A stretch of DNA of 64,000 bases from Antedon mediterranea (lineage: Eukaryota > Echinodermata > Crinoidea > Comatulida > Antedonidae), in assembly GCF_964355755.1 (NCBI RefSeq), contig NC_092671.1:193001-257000 (forward strand). The letters run 5' to 3'. The position numbers were made by a program, and so were the translations under genes. Shown one piece after another: positions 10,100 to 22,786 of this stretch. The notes below the pieces were generated by a model, which was given only the letters and a program-made list of their open reading frames with translations, made no database searches and had not been told where the DNA came from. The stretch's first letter is position 1; every line of letters starts with the position of its first letter.

Positions 10100-10880
10100 A
10101 GCTTGGATGAGGTTCTCAATCCTTCTCCAATATGGAGAAAAGTGATGACGTCACGTTTCCGACTGCGCTGGGTACAAACAAAGTTCGGTCGACCGTCTTG
10201 TCCTATTCTAACGCATTGATTTAACACCGCTTTTTCGTACATCCCGATATATTTTGTTTTTACATAATTTAGAATTGTTCAGCTTGCTTTATTTTACTAC
10301 GTTACTACTTTTTTTCTTTCAGTTTATAATCGCAATGTTAATAAAATAGCATTTTAAATTTCGTGTTATAAGCACTTTTTAGGCCTCTTTCTTTGGCGAC
10401 GAGTTTATACTAGCAGTATTTTTGCGTTTGTTTATGGAAATGTGCGAATCAATATACATTTCTAACTTTCAGTTTACTATATATTTATTTATAATGTATT
10501 GCTTATTGAAGTTTGAGTTTTCAATATGTTAGGTAAAATGTTGAATTTTACTAGTTTTGAAGAATAAACTAGAGTCATAGTGATCGGCAAAATGTCGCTG
10601 CTATAGGTGGCTAAGAACGACCGCACACGGCTACCTCTGATGTCGTGATGTAACACGACATTCAAAATGCTATTTGTCGAACATTGCGATTATAAACTGA
10701 AAGTGAACTTACGATATATTATCAGAAAAATATTCAACAGTAGTAACGTAGTAAAATAAAGCAAGATGATCAACTCTATGTAAAAACGAAATTTATCTAA
10801 GTGCAGTCGGTAGCCAGGAAACGTGGCGTCACACTTTTTCTCCCTATATTGGAGATCCCATGATAGAGCTCTAAACGCAG
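10100..10880. mobile_element. Long foldback element, about 0.78 kb, imperfect 250-bp arms
   Basis: The left arm (about 10115-10385) and right arm (about 10640-10880) are imperfect inverted copies. Matching landmarks are CTCCAATATGGAGAAAA against CTCCAATATAGGGAGAAA, TGACGTCACGTTTCC against TGACGCCACGTTTCC, TTATTTTACTACGTTACTAC, TTTATAATCGCAATGTT and TCGTGTTA. The middle (10386-10640) is unpaired. Arms differ by many substitutions and small indels, so it is older than the foldback at 5733. No transposase is present. Confidence 0.8.
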
Positions 10881-10990
10881 GGATGCAATTTGACCAATCA
10901 CGTCACGATAAATCATCATGCCACTTGTGATTGGTCAACTCATTTGCGTTGTGCGTACGTTATAGCATTATGTGGAAAGCAGCGTGATTG
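10881..10990. mobile_element. Fragment with inverted TTGACCAATCAC words
   Basis: TTGACCAATCAC (10890-10901) and GTGATTGGTCAA (10927-10938) form a perfect 12-bp inverted pair, followed by CATTTGCGTTGTGCG. The same words occur inside the CCCACTAG MITE family, so this is likely an end-less remnant. Confidence 0.5.
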
Positions 10991-11599
10991 TAACGCGGTC
11001 GTGTATCGCGTCCGCGACGTCTCATGCTACTATCAAAATCATTTACATACTTACAAAATAGAATCTCAAATAACGTCACCAAGTGTACACAGACAATAAT
11101 GTGCACTAATAATACTTTAGAATTAATCAATTATTAATAAATAAACTTTAATTTACTTATTTATGCATGTTTCAGTGAAGCAATAATTTGACTATAGTAC
11201 CATTTGATTGTATCAGTTTGAAATAAATATTATAATGTTTTGTGTTGGAAATACCATTTTTAATTACAATCTATGCTTGAAATTTTTTAATCAAAATTTG
11301 AGAAGATAATTTTTTGTACTTGGAACATTATTTATGTATAATGATTCTTGCTATACAACAAACATCTTTAAAAAGAGGTTGATTGTATTTATCAATATCA
11401 TGAGCGTGATTATCAGAGCGAGAAGAACAAAATGACTTGGAACATGTGGATTACAGATCTAACATGACTGGAATACCACCACTCACCTCGTGACGTATAA
11501 AACAACAATACAATGTCAATTTTCATTTAAAATAAAGATGGTTATTATTGTTATTTAGAATGATTAGTTTTGTTTTTTGGTTCACAAGGGCCACAATTA
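10991..11599. other. AT-rich DNA, nothing recognised
   Basis: No gene, RNA or repeat structure is supported in this stretch. Confidence 0.5.
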
Positions 11600-11790
11600 G
11601 TAAAGATAATTCAGATCTACAACGTGTTGCTAAGTCGGTATGCGTCACGTGTCATTGGAACTGAGCAAAGTTCTATTAAATCGGTTTTTGAAAACCGATT
11701 AATTAGGAAAACACATTCTATATTGCAAGAGTCTACTCATCCCATGCATAATGTTTTTGAGGTGTTACATAGCGGTAGAGTGACGTTACC
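11600..11790 (+). pseudogene. Non-LTR retrotransposon reverse transcriptase, C-terminal relic
   Basis: The plus frame (open from 11570 to 11926) contains the C-terminal signature of CR1/jockey-type reverse transcriptase proteins: a helical stretch ending IRKTHSILQES, then THPMHNVFEVLHSGR, matching the family pattern HPLH..F..LPSGRR. The usual TNRY..SFIP tail that should follow is lost after SGR. Only the last 60 or so residues of the polymerase are present, without catalytic motifs. It is a dead 5'-truncated copy. The remaining part of the open frame is not conserved. Confidence 0.65.
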
Positions 11791-12429
11791 GGTCCATCAT
11801 CTGTTTCGTATTTTGCCATTGGGCACTGACTTGTCAGTATCCGTACGAGAGTTTTTTGACTTAGTAATTGTTTTTGTTAGTTTTTCATTTATCTGTTTTT
11901 GTATATCTCAGAGTAAACATAATTAATTATTTAAACGTTTTTTCATTCAAACTGATGAATGAATAAATTAATTATTTAATATTAGTCTGCTCCATAAAAG
12001 GATAAAGGCGTGTAATTATTACCCGTATTTTACCCAATCATCAAATATTACATTAAATCCAATTATTGGGTATTATCGAATCTGAGGCATGGCCAAAAGC
12101 AAATCTAAAATCAAACACCTTCGACTAATTACCAAATCTTGTTTAGATATTAGCATAATTTCGTTCAATCTGCCCGTCCGTTTCGACGGCTCTGAGTTAA
12201 TTGAATCTCTTTTTCCAAACGTACAGTCAGTTTTAATAGCCTACATTATATAGAAAAAATTACTAATCTCAGATTGTAATAAATTATGAGACTGTATTTA
12301 TTATCTTGCTCTTTCTAGAGATTAATAATAATAGAATCACGTCCAACCAGAGATATAGATGATCTAATTAGTTTTTGGTCAAATTTGAATTTATTAACAA
12401 GTAGTACAGTAGAGTGAAAAGTAGAGATA
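11791..12429. other. AT-rich DNA, nothing recognised
   Basis: No supported feature lies between the retrotransposon relic and the minisatellite. Confidence 0.5.
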
Positions 12430-12885
12430 AATTGGTCCCTTCTCTGCAGGATAATCGTACCGTCAACTAGAATAGTATGATGTAACCTCGTCCCTCCTCT
12501 GTAGGATAATCGTACCGTCAACTAGAATGGTATGATATGTAACCTCGTCTCTCCTCTGCAGGATAATCGTACCGTCAACTAGAATAGTATGATGTAACCT
12601 CGTCCCTCCTCTGTAGGATAATCGTACCGTCAACTAGAATGGTATGATATGCAACCTCGTCCCTCCTCTGCAGGATAATCGTACCGTCAACTAGAATGGT
12701 ATGATATGTAACCTCGTCCCTCCTCTGCAGGATAATCGTACCGTCAACTAGAATAGTATGATGTAACCTCGTCCCTCCTCTGTAGGATAATCGTACCGTC
12801 AACTAGAATGGTATGATATGTAACCTCGTCCCTCCTCTGCAGGATAATCGTACCGTCAACTAGAATGGTATAATATGTAACCTCT
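12430..12885 (+). repeat. 55/57-bp minisatellite, 8 copies
   Basis: GGATAATCGTACCGTCAAC recurs at 12449, 12504, 12561, 12616, 12673, 12730, 12785 and 12842. Intervals are 55 or 57 bp, depending on whether the unit reads GTATGATG or GTATGATATG. Minus-strand open frames that repeat the peptide TILVDGTIILQRRDEV come only from the repeat and are broken by the 2-bp length differences. Confidence 0.92.
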
Positions 12886-13082
12886 TTCTTAGAATGGAGT
12901 GACATTTTACAACCTTACAACCTTACATCAGCAGCACTGACAATAATCATCGCAGTATACTATTAACTAGGCCTCAGGGTTCTGCTTTTCAACCGATTGC
13001 ATTGCCTCATAGTTGTAGTTTTCCAAATCCCTCTTTCCCCGATTCGGTTTCTATTATAAATCTGGCTAATCATGTTTTGTTT
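12886..13082. other. Short spacer, nothing recognised
   Basis: Includes a duplicated ACAACCTTACAACCTTAC phrase near 12911; otherwise featureless. Confidence 0.5.
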
Positions 13083-14140
13083 CAAGTTTCAAGTTTCAAG
13101 TTTATTGTTTCACACAATACAATACAATAGAACAGTAACATAAATTAATAACAATTGTGTGAGGAGGACGCATTAAGCCAAGGCTTTAAGTTTGGTCCTC
13201 CAGATAATTAATATATTTAATTATTTAATTTAAGTGAGAGAACAAAAACAAACTTCTTTCTTTCGTCAAATTGACAAATAAAATTAAACAAAAAGGCACA
13301 AAAAAGAAAAAAAAAACAGTCTTAAGGCAATTGTGAATTACTAATGTTCTAAATAGTTTGAAATAAGTGTTTGTTTGTATTTTGTTTTAAATGTATTTAT
13401 GATGGTTATTGCTTTTAGATTGAGCGGTAAGTTGTTCCATATATACGGTCCATTGTAAATAAAAGATGTTGTTCTTCTAAGTAATATGGTATGCTTTTCG
13501 TATATTAGATTTTTTGCAGTTGAAGATCTGGTGTTGTAAGAATGATTAAAATTTTGAAAATAGGAGTAAAATTGAGTTGGTAATTTATTATGATTTAGGC
13601 GGAACATGAATAAAGCTGTTTGGAGTTTATTTATATCAAATATATTTAAAGTATTGAGAGAATAAAAAAGTGGTTTGGTATGAGATTTTGGAGGTGCTCC
13701 CGAACAGATTCTGATAGCCTTTTTTGTAATTTAAAGAGAGAATTAATTTTCGTGTTATCAGAACCTGTCCAGGGGCAGCATCCAGTAAATTTATCTACAG
13801 TTGTAGCCCAAGCAACATTGCAGTATGATAAATAGGGTAAAATAAGAGTATTATACAGGGAAAATAAGATGTTTAAAGGAAGTATGTACTTCAATTTACT
13901 TAAAATTCCAACGTTTCTCGAGATTATTTTAGTTAAATATGTTATGTGAGGTTTCCAATTTAGTTCCGAGTCAATAGTGACTCCAAGAAATTTTAAGTTT
14001 TCTGTTCTCTTTATTTGGTTGCCATTGATATATAATTGCTCTGTTAGCTGTTTGTTACTTTTTTTATTAATATTAAAATAAATATAATTTGTTTTTGAAA
14101 TATTCAATGATAACTTATTTGCTTTTGTCTTTCATATTCA
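13083..14140 (-). pseudogene. 5'-truncated CR1-like non-LTR retrotransposon
   Basis: On the minus strand the upstream frame (about 14136 down to 13646) has the reverse transcriptase thumb and tail: LKFLGVTIDSELNWKPHI, then LPYLSYCNVAWA, then INSLFKLQKR. A second frame (13607-13341) carries the C-terminal tail with YNTRSS, SFIYNGPYIWNNLP and an FK-rich end. A frameshift near 13640 separates them, and the catalytic YxDD region is missing, so it is not functional. The 3' untranslated part ends in a heptamer tail, (ACTTGAA)n on the minus strand, at 13083-13103, as is typical of this group. Another dead tail lies at 14572-15000 on the same strand. Confidence 0.88.
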
Positions 14141-14571
14141 TTCAATAAAGTATGTTCAAATTCAAATAAACATTTATTTCTTTCATTCATATTTGAGTAA
14201 AAAACATTATAACTATAATTTCTGATATTTTATATATAAATATTTTTTTTTAGATATATAATACAGTAAATCATAATGTATAAAAAAAAGATGATTCAGT
14301 TATATACAAAATAAAAGAGGCAAAAAAAGTATCGATCAATTGGAAACAAAAATCCAATTGAAACTTGTATGTTGGGAAGCCATGTAAGAAGATTATATAC
14401 TTATATATATATATATAAATGTAAACATATAACTACACATACACATATAGATCAACAGACATACACACACACCCACACACACCAACAGTAAAGGAAGCAA
14501 TTTCGAAAAAGTTTCTAAAGTTAAAAAAAATATTACAAAATAGAGAAAACAATTAGTTATAATTTGAAATA
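14141..14571. repeat. AT-rich spacer with microsatellites
   Basis: Contains a TA run near 14400-14418 and a CA-type run (ACACACACCCACACAC) near 14463-14480. No gene is seen. Confidence 0.6.
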
Positions 14572-15000
14572 AGATAAGATAAGATAAGATAAGATAAGAT
14601 AACTTTTATTGATCCTCAAAAAGGAAATTCATTGCTCGTCATAATAACAAGAAAACACAATAAAAACAAATATAGCATAAAACCATTCATATAAAAACAT
14701 CAAAAATACAAGATAAAATTATCTTCTTGACTTTCTGTTGTACTGGATGATACCGGAGGGAATAAAGGATTTGGCATATCGATTTGTTTTTACACTGAGG
14801 AGCCTCAATCTACCACTTGGATTAAGTTGGTCTATGATCACTTTGTGGAGAGGATTAGAGGCATCCGACTCAATGCGTTCAAAATCTTTCTGGAGGTGTT
14901 CTAGGTGCACATTGGTAATGCCAGACCAATCATTTTACCAGCCCGACGGATGAAAGTTTCAAGGCGTCCTTTATTCATAAGATATGTTGTAACACACCTG
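14572..15000 (-). pseudogene. Non-LTR retrotransposon 3' end with (TTATC)n tail
   Basis: The minus strand encodes the C-terminal signature of a CR1/jockey-type reverse transcriptase. An upstream frame gives RLETFIRRAGKMIGLALP; after a frameshift near 14911 the next gives DASNPLHKVIIDQLNPSGR and then KTNRYAKSFIPSGII. The polymerase core is missing. The 3' end carries a (TTATC)n tail at 14572-14605 on the minus strand. It is a heavily 5'-truncated dead copy of a family different from 13083-14140, judged by its tail and sequence. Confidence 0.85.
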
Positions 15001-15328
15001 AATGTATTCTTGCAATCTGATTAGTTAATTACGTATCACGTGTCATTTTAGAATTAGCCCTACCTAAAGCGAATCGAAAGCGGCAGCTTATACGCATGCG
15101 TATTGGGATTTGGAAGATGGAAACATGAATTCGGAATTTGATAATTTCTGCCACGTGACGTTGTTGACTGATCGCGTTGGGATATCGACTTGTTGTGTGC
15201 GCCCGGTCTCTGCTGCGTGTAAATTCGGAGCACTCGTCTCCGCTTCGTTAAGAATAGAGCAGTCAATTTTTCAACTAATGAAATAGTCTCACAATCCAAC
15301 TCATAAACATTAATTATTTGTATAATAT

Positions 15329-15352
15329 CATGGACCTATGTATATGTCCATG
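15329..15352. mobile_element. 24-bp palindrome with CATGGAC ends
   Basis: CATGGACCTATG is followed by TATATGTCCATG; the outer CATGGAC / GTCCATG arms pair exactly and the centre pairs partly. It is flanked by ATAT on both sides. It relates to 35595-35622 and to the half-site at 62940-62951. Confidence 0.5.
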
Positions 15353-18097
15353 ATATATGATAAGTAGAATTACCGATCGTGGTAAACAGCATGTATGTAA
15401 TATGTATGTCCTGTTAACATGGCCAATGCTTGGTTTTAAAAAAAGAGAGTATTATTAGCAAAATCAGTAATAATTATAGTCATGAGTAGTAACGGAAACA
15501 TAATCATAAAATGTAATGTCATACACTCGAATAAAGTCATACAGCTAATAAACAAAATGTATAATAAACGAAGTACAGTTTACAGCGCGAGAATCATTAA
15601 AACTGGCAATAAAGTAGGCCTAATACTAATTTCTTAAGCATTGACTAGATTAAACCAAGTATTACCGTAAATCCTGATTATTCGTAATGCGTCGGTTTTC
15701 TCAAAGAATTCTGGGCATTGCCCTCTGATTGAACACACAACATACGTAATATTATTAACATTGTTTATATAATGCATATAATAGGTATTTATCTAATAGT
15801 TCTATTGTTTTGATAATATAAGTACAGTAGTATGATATTTCAGGAATAAAGAACATAAATCTGAGACAGTGATAGACCTAACAGAATACAAGAAGATAGT
15901 CGCATTATAATGTGTATTACAGTATTAACATTCTATGGCAGTTCATCGTTCATTGTTGACATTTCACTAAATCCGCTTCTGTCGTTTATTATTATTTAGT
16001 GTAGTAAAACAGTACATTGAAAACACATTCATATTCATATTTCTGTTTCCCTGTAACGTAAACAACTAATCACGCCAAAAAAATTATTATTATAGTACAG
16101 TACAGGCAGGTAAGAGTGAAATTACACTTCACTCTTCCTTGGTACAAGGCAATGCTGTTTCAGCACAACTTGTATTCTACCATGAAATCAGTGTTTCGAT
16201 TGTGTCATAGCCTAGACATAATGGTACAGTTTTGTAACAGATTCATGTCTTTCAGTTAAAAGTTATTTGTAATTTAACATAATAACCGAGACCATACAAA
16301 TCATTAATATAGTTGTGCATAATCAGTGTTGAATTACAAAAGCAAACAAAAAATGCTGGTTAAGGGTAGTTGAAATCATAATGTGAATATTGTGTCGGTA
16401 TATATCAAAGGAGATTCAAATTATGCCATATTCTTTTCAACTTGATTGACCATGTACCAATTTAATAAATTGTTTAATTTGTTTGTATTAGTAGGATATT
16501 TCACGTTCAGTTAACTGTTTGATGAAACTCCCTTAAACTTAAGGGTGGTTTGTTCATCTCCCGGCAGTCACTTTTGATAACACTGTTGGTCGGTCATTTA
16601 CCACTCGAAAGCGATCATCCAAATCTCTTTAAAATCTTATTTGGCAGTCTACTGGTCTAAACAATACACAACATTGAGAGGCCATCTGCGTTGAGAACGC
16701 ATCGTACATAAGCTCAATACATGTTTGATCATCTATCTATCCAAATAAAGATGATAAGTAACTGAACCACACGGAAATTAACAGAAACATACCCTCATGC
16801 ACCAATGCATTAATGGACATTTTATGGTCATAATCCATGAATAACTTTAAAAGTATACAATTGCTAATTTGTTGCCTCTATATGAAGACATTCAATGCAA
16901 TAACCAGTTTACTAATGTTTTTTAAAGATATTTACACACTCTCGAAGATTATTTATCATGCATCATATTATTGTTTTCTTTATCTATACTTGTAATGATT
17001 GTTTATTTTGCGAGCCTTCTCTTTAGCGCATCCGCCCAATCTATAGTCATTTATTAATTTTATTTGGAAGAGAAAGACAATTACTGTAAAGAATTTGGAC
17101 TTCGTCAAGTTTACATCATCCTCATGTATATTTAAAATGTGTTTCGTGAACAGGAACTCTATACTTTGTTTAAACAATTTTACTTTATTATATAAATATA
17201 TATCCGATAATGATACATTATATCCGTAATAAACAATACACGAAATTTCCATATAATGTAAAACGCAAGCGATCGGTTGCTCTTCTATACCACAAACCAT
17301 GGAGGTATAAATACCTTCATGCACAATCTGTACTTAATCCAGTGTTGTTATTATTGATTGGCATAATGTCACAAGAACATACATTATTAACGACATTCAT
17401 TCCATATTGTTTGTAATGCAAAATTAGTGAGTGTCAACAAAAGCTTACATTTTTCAATCATAGTAAGATTCCTCGTGGCCTAAGAAGATCGTGTTACCGG
17501 ATTATTCGTGATGTTATCATTATCCTGTGCAACTTAATTTCCTATTCACATTATAACATGTCCTCCTCTCCCCATATATCATGCTTGGATGTTATTCTGT
17601 TAGCTCTATTCAAATATTATATGTAATCATACGCCTATGCACAAAACGTGTTTGAATATCAGAGAGCTAATTTAGCACGTCTTCTCTTAATTCTTCTACG
17701 ATTGCCTATTAAAATTACCTATCGCCATATCGTGTTGTACGTATCATGTATAAACTTTGACATCAAAGATTACTAATGTGACTTTTTAGACATTTCAAAT
17801 CCAATCTGTGTGTGGTCCGGATTTAAGGTTCTCTAACACTGATTCACACTTTTACATAATTTTCCTCAAATGTAAGAATTAATTTCTTTGATGTATAAAT
17901 CGCATCAACAGATTTAAATGATATATAGAGTTTTTTAACTGTTAGATATCAACTTTTTACACTTACGGTGGTGAATTTATAGCATTGTGGCGCCAGGGCA
18001 TGTCATGCCTACTAAAATAGTAGTGGAATATCGTCAAACTAAAATAGTAATGGAAGGTATCGTCAAACGGTTAATTACCTTGCGGTTTAGGGTGTAA
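15353..18097. other. Long AT-rich stretch without supported genes
   Basis: No domain, RNA gene or array was recognised. A 114-codon minus-strand frame (16980-17324) has no family resemblance and is taken as chance. A small perfect CCCTTAA / TTAAGGG inverted pair lies near 16530. Confidence 0.45.
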
Positions 18098-18131
18098 TTA
18101 AAAAATCCACCTCATGAGGTGGATTTTTTAA
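18098..18131. repeat. Perfect 34-bp palindrome
   Basis: The centre CCACCTCATGAGGTGG extends symmetrically through A and T tracts for 17 bp each side with no mismatch and no loop. It resembles a terminator hairpin in form, but this is a eukaryotic AT-rich context with no gene ending here. It could be a cruciform-prone site or the fused tips of a deleted transposon. Confidence 0.9.
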
Positions 18132-19654
18132 ACATCAAGTTTATCTCAAAATTTACACCACACGCGACCATTACACGTGTAAATTTGTTCCGTCCGAACG
18201 GGCTCCAAAGTTTTACACACTACTAACTAACTACATACAATGTATGGGTAATGATTTCATCCTTCCAAGTACGGATCAAAACCTTAGAAAAGGAGACATT
18301 GTGATGTGATTTTGTCACATCTCATTTACTTCTCTATTGGCAGTGTAATGTCAAACAAATTAGAAAAGATATTACTGTAATGCGGCTGGATAACGAGGCC
18401 GTATTGAACAGAATACACAAATACCTTACAAGAAACTACATACAAATATTTGAAAAAATATGTTATCTAAATAAAAATGTTGATGATTTTTCGAAAACCC
18501 TTACTTATAAGTAATGATATTTGTTTCTATTTCTGTAGCATGAGTACCGGTACTTAAGTCTTAGTTAAGTGTATTAGCTGAGTTGTTTTGACAGGATATC
18601 GAGAATATTTTGAACATTTTGGGAAAAATAATAAAAGACGATAATGATTAAGAAGTGTAATGTTTTAGGATTTCCTGAATGTTACACAATATTAATTTAT
18701 TGTATGCATGATCGATCGGTGATGTTACCGATATAATGTTATTCTTTTTTACACTCAAGCACTGACTCATGGTAATGATAATATATTTTAACAATATTTA
18801 ATGTTCATTTCATAACTGTATTTTCATTTAATGGGTTGTTTTTATTTGTTTATGAAATAGACCATATACTTGTTATCATTAAAAGCAGCTCTTTTTCTTC
18901 TTGATTGTAATAAATATGCCTTATTGTGTTGTTATAAAACCAACATTGCAAGATTAAGTTGCAGTATAAGAGATAAAATATAGATCTATTTTTGCAAACT
19001 TTGTATTAGTTGTGGCTACATTCCGCTGTGCACAAAGTGCGCGCGTGCTGGTATGGAAACGATTTAGATAGGTTTTAATGTCACTTGTCGGCATATTTCT
19101 TCAAAAGCTTTACAAAAGCGTGTCAATATTCGTCTTTTACGTAATAACTATAACTGACCTATTTTTTACAGGTTCACTAAAATTAACTAAACGATTGTGT
19201 TTAACAGATAAATGCTTTGGCTTCGTTTTAGATATTAAGCATAATAAATGTTTGACAAAAACGAAGGTGTCAATAACACGACAATTCAAAGTATAAACTT
19301 TTACTGTATTTATGAATTAAATCTCATAAAAAATGTATATTTTCATTTCCTTAAACAACCTTTCTTTGAAGTTTATCTGTAAAATGAATCGTATCTTTAT
19401 CATTCAGTCGTGACGCCGCCGATAAAGAGGTGGTTGTGTTTACGGTACAACAATCTCCAAACCCTGTTAACAATGTTGATCTTTTTGATAGTACTTTTCT
19501 TTTCAAAGACAAGTTAATTTTATTTGTTATCAATCAGTCGTTATATGCATCCATTTAGGCACCGTTCATAATTCCGCTTAAACTGCTGTTAGTATATTCT
19601 TCATGGAAACTTTACTATAGCTTACTAAATATAAACAGCTTATTATAGTATTAT
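18132..19654. other. AT-rich DNA, nothing recognised
   Basis: No supported gene or repeat. Short frames of 60-70 codons lack any recognisable feature. Confidence 0.5.
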
Positions 19655-19737
19655 CATAATATTTACTGTTTTTTTTTGTAACATAATATTTACTGGGTTT
19701 TTTTGTAACATAATATTTACTGGTTTTTTTGTAACCT
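19655..19737 (+). repeat. Short tandem repeat, three copies of about 28 bp
   Basis: Three copies of CATAATATTTACTGG followed by a T run and TGTAA occur in a row, differing mainly in the length of the T run. Confidence 0.85.
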
Positions 19738-21144
19738 TCGTAATAGTTGACACTACTCTTTCACTTTGTATTCGTAGTTACATTTCCGAGGGCGGTGATT
19801 ACTAACAACTTTAAAATCATTATATACAAAAATGGTTCATTGTTCATTATTGGCCTGTTTAAATCCACTCTGGATGTAGTCCACTTCATCAATTATTCAT
19901 AGTCCCTGCTGATTCAACTGCCACAGTGACAAGTTTGATGTAGTACTGCTGCAAATATTAATGGCCCCCAACTTTTCTGCTGATTCAACTCCACAGTTAC
20001 AAGTATTTACTTGTTCTGTATTACTTGTTCTGTATTACTATTGCACGTTTCAATGCTCTAACTCTACACCGATTATTTTTCTGATAATTCAATTCAGTTA
20101 GTTTATTAACACAAAATTATGATCAAATGCATATCAATTATAACATTTTACAGCTGCTACAGTTTACTTGTAGTACTGCAGAACTGCTGTAGTAATGCTC
20201 TACTACACGCTTTTCTGCTACTACTACAACTTAAACACAGTAAGATAACCCTAAAAAGAATATTCAATCAATTGAACGACCATACATCCAATAATCTGTT
20301 AATTGCATCGTTAGTTTTTTTTCCTCGAGGACCCTTTTAAACGTAATGATATCATTGTGTATTCCGTATAGATGACTGATATACATCTTTTTGCATCAAA
20401 TAGTATTTCAATTGTGCAGTTAATATTTAAAATATTAATAGTGCTAACAAAAAAATGAATTATATATATTATATTTATCAGAAATTTTATATATTTCCTG
20501 TAATTATGAACAAATTTGTTTTTTGTATTTTGTAAATTGTGGCTTTTATTCAAGAAATAACACAAAATTCGAGTTATCCTATGGTGGTATAACATTTTTA
20601 GTAACAAAATGAAATTCATCTTAATACAGTAGGCCTATAATTGATTATTTTCCCAATAATAAGACTTAATATTAAGTACGAGGAAACGTACTGGAATATA
20701 TATCATGATTTTGTTATTACTCGACATAGAAATACCTGTTTTGTATGTTTTCTAGGAAAATATACTTTTCACTATGATTTATAGTTTTATGCAGGTGACT
20801 ATGTTTCCAGGTTGTGCTATACTTGTTTGCCTATGCATGTTCATTAAGTAATAGTATACTTTCTAATCAAATTCAATCAGTTTAAATTATGCAACGATCA
20901 TCTCTGTTGTCTAGCTTCACTGTATTAATTTTATTCTTTGTTTGGTAATTTTAGATCGATTCGCACTAGATTGCATTGTGGATGTTGTATCTACTAGTTT
21001 TTACTTTTAAAAGGATATTTTTTGCTTGTATACAGTACAGAAACGACTGTTGGACTAACTAGCATGTGTCCGTAAATGGGTTAATATATATTGAGATGGA
21101 TGCTGGCACATCATATTATATCATAACTATTGGCAAATAGAAGC
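19738..21144. other. AT-rich DNA, nothing recognised
   Basis: Contains a small duplicated phrase (TTACTTGTTCTGTA) near 20007-20040. The open frame on the minus strand at 20311-20619 is Ile/Asn/Tyr-rich, as expected from base composition alone. Confidence 0.5.
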
Positions 21145-22786
21145 ATGCTAGTTACCCATAATATTTTCCCGGTGCAATATGTCATATGCAACTTATTTAG
21201 TCAAATTAATCAGGCCACACAGTATTATGCATCCTGTGGCACAGTAAGGGGAACCACATAATGAGTATGCAACTTAGCACGATTAGTATGCATCTTGTAG
21301 CACACTAAGAGGAACCACAATAGTAGTATACATCTTGTAGCACACTAAGAGGAACAACAATAGTAGTATACATCTTGTAGCACACTAAGAGGAAGCACAA
21401 TAGTAGTATACATCTTGTAGCACACTAAGAGGAACCACAATAGTAGTATACATCTTGTAGCACACTAAGAGGAAGCACAATAGTAGTATACATCTTGTAG
21501 CACACTAAGAGGAACCACAATAGTAGTACATCTTGTAGCACACTAAGAGGAACCACAATAGTAGTATACATCTTGTAGCACACTAAGAGGAACCACAATA
21601 GTAGTATACATCTTGTAGCACACTAAGAGGAACCACAATAGTAGTATACATCTTGTAGCACACTAAGAGGAAGCACAATAGTAGTATACATCTTGTAGCA
21701 CACTAAGGGGAACCACAATAGTAGTATACATCCTGTAGCACACTAAGAGGAACCACAATAGTAGTAGTATACATCTTGTAGCACACTAAGAGGAACCACG
21801 ATAGAAGTATACATCTTGTAGCACACTAAGGGGAACCACAATAGTAGTATACATCTTGTAGCACACTAAGAGGAAGCACAATAGTAGTATACATCTTGTA
21901 GCACACTAAGGGGAACCACAATAGTAGTATACATCTTGTAGCACACTAAGGGGAACCACAATAGTAGTATACATCTTGTAGCACACTAAGAGAAAGCACA
22001 ATAGTAGTATACATCTTGTAGCACACTAAGGGGAACCACAGTAGTAGTATACATCTTGTAGCACACTAAGAGGAACCACAATAGTAGTATACATCTTGTA
22101 GCACACTAAGAGGAACCACGATAGTAGTATACATCTTGTAGCACACTAAGAGGAACCACAATAGTAGTATACATCTTGTAGTACACTAAGAGGAAGCACA
22201 ATAGTAGTATACATCTTGTAGCACACTAAGAGGAACCACAATAGTAGTATACATCTTGTAGCACACTAAGAGGAACCACAATAGTAGTATACATCTTGTA
22301 GCACACTAAGAGGAACCACAATAGTAGTATACATCTTGTAGCACACTAAGAGAAAGCACAATAGTAGTATACATCTTGTAGCACACTAAGGGGAACCACA
22401 GTAGTAGTATACATCTTGTAGCACACTAAGAGGAACCACGATAGAAGTATACATCTTGTAGCACATTAAGAGGAAGCACAATAGTAGTATACATCTTGTA
22501 GCACACTAAGAGGAACCACAATAGTAGTAGTATACATCTTGTAGCACACTAAGAGGAAGCACAATAGTAGTATACATCTTATAGCACACTAAGAGGAACC
22601 ACAATAGTAGTATACATCTTGTAGCACACTAAGAGGAACCACAATAGTAGTAGTATACATCTTGTAGCACACTAAGAGGAACCACGATAGTAGTATACAT
22701 CTTATAGCACACTAAGAGGAACCACAATAGTAGTATACATCTTGTAGTACACTAAGAGGAAGCATGATACCCATAATATTCTCCCG
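21145..22786 (+). repeat. 40-bp minisatellite, about 38 copies, with matching borders
   Basis: From about 21222 to 22765 a 40-bp unit (ATACATCTTGTAGCACACT, AAGAGGAACCACAATAGTAG) repeats about 38 times. Variants carry GGGGAACC, GGAAGC or AGAAAGC; a few units are 38 or 43 bp through loss or gain of TAG blocks. Variant types recur in runs, suggesting block duplication. Both borders carry the same phrase: GTTACCCATAATATTTTCCC at about 21154 and ATACCCATAATATTCTCCC at about 22757. There are no unique spacers between units, so it is not a CRISPR-like array. Confidence 0.93.

Noticed and set aside
12315-12802. Minus-strand repeat proteins with TILVDGTIILQRRDEV
   Set aside because: They arise from the 55/57-bp minisatellite; the 2-bp length alternation breaks the frame.
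16980-17324. 114-codon minus-strand frame
   Set aside because: No domain, signal or membrane pattern and no family resemblance; plausible by chance in AT-rich DNA.
18098-18131. Bacterial-style rho-independent terminator
   Set aside because: The palindrome has no loop, has A and T tracts on both sides, and follows no gene. The window is eukaryotic.
21222-22765. CRISPR-like array
   Set aside because: The 40-bp unit is contiguous, with no unique spacers between repeats, in a eukaryotic context. It is a minisatellite.
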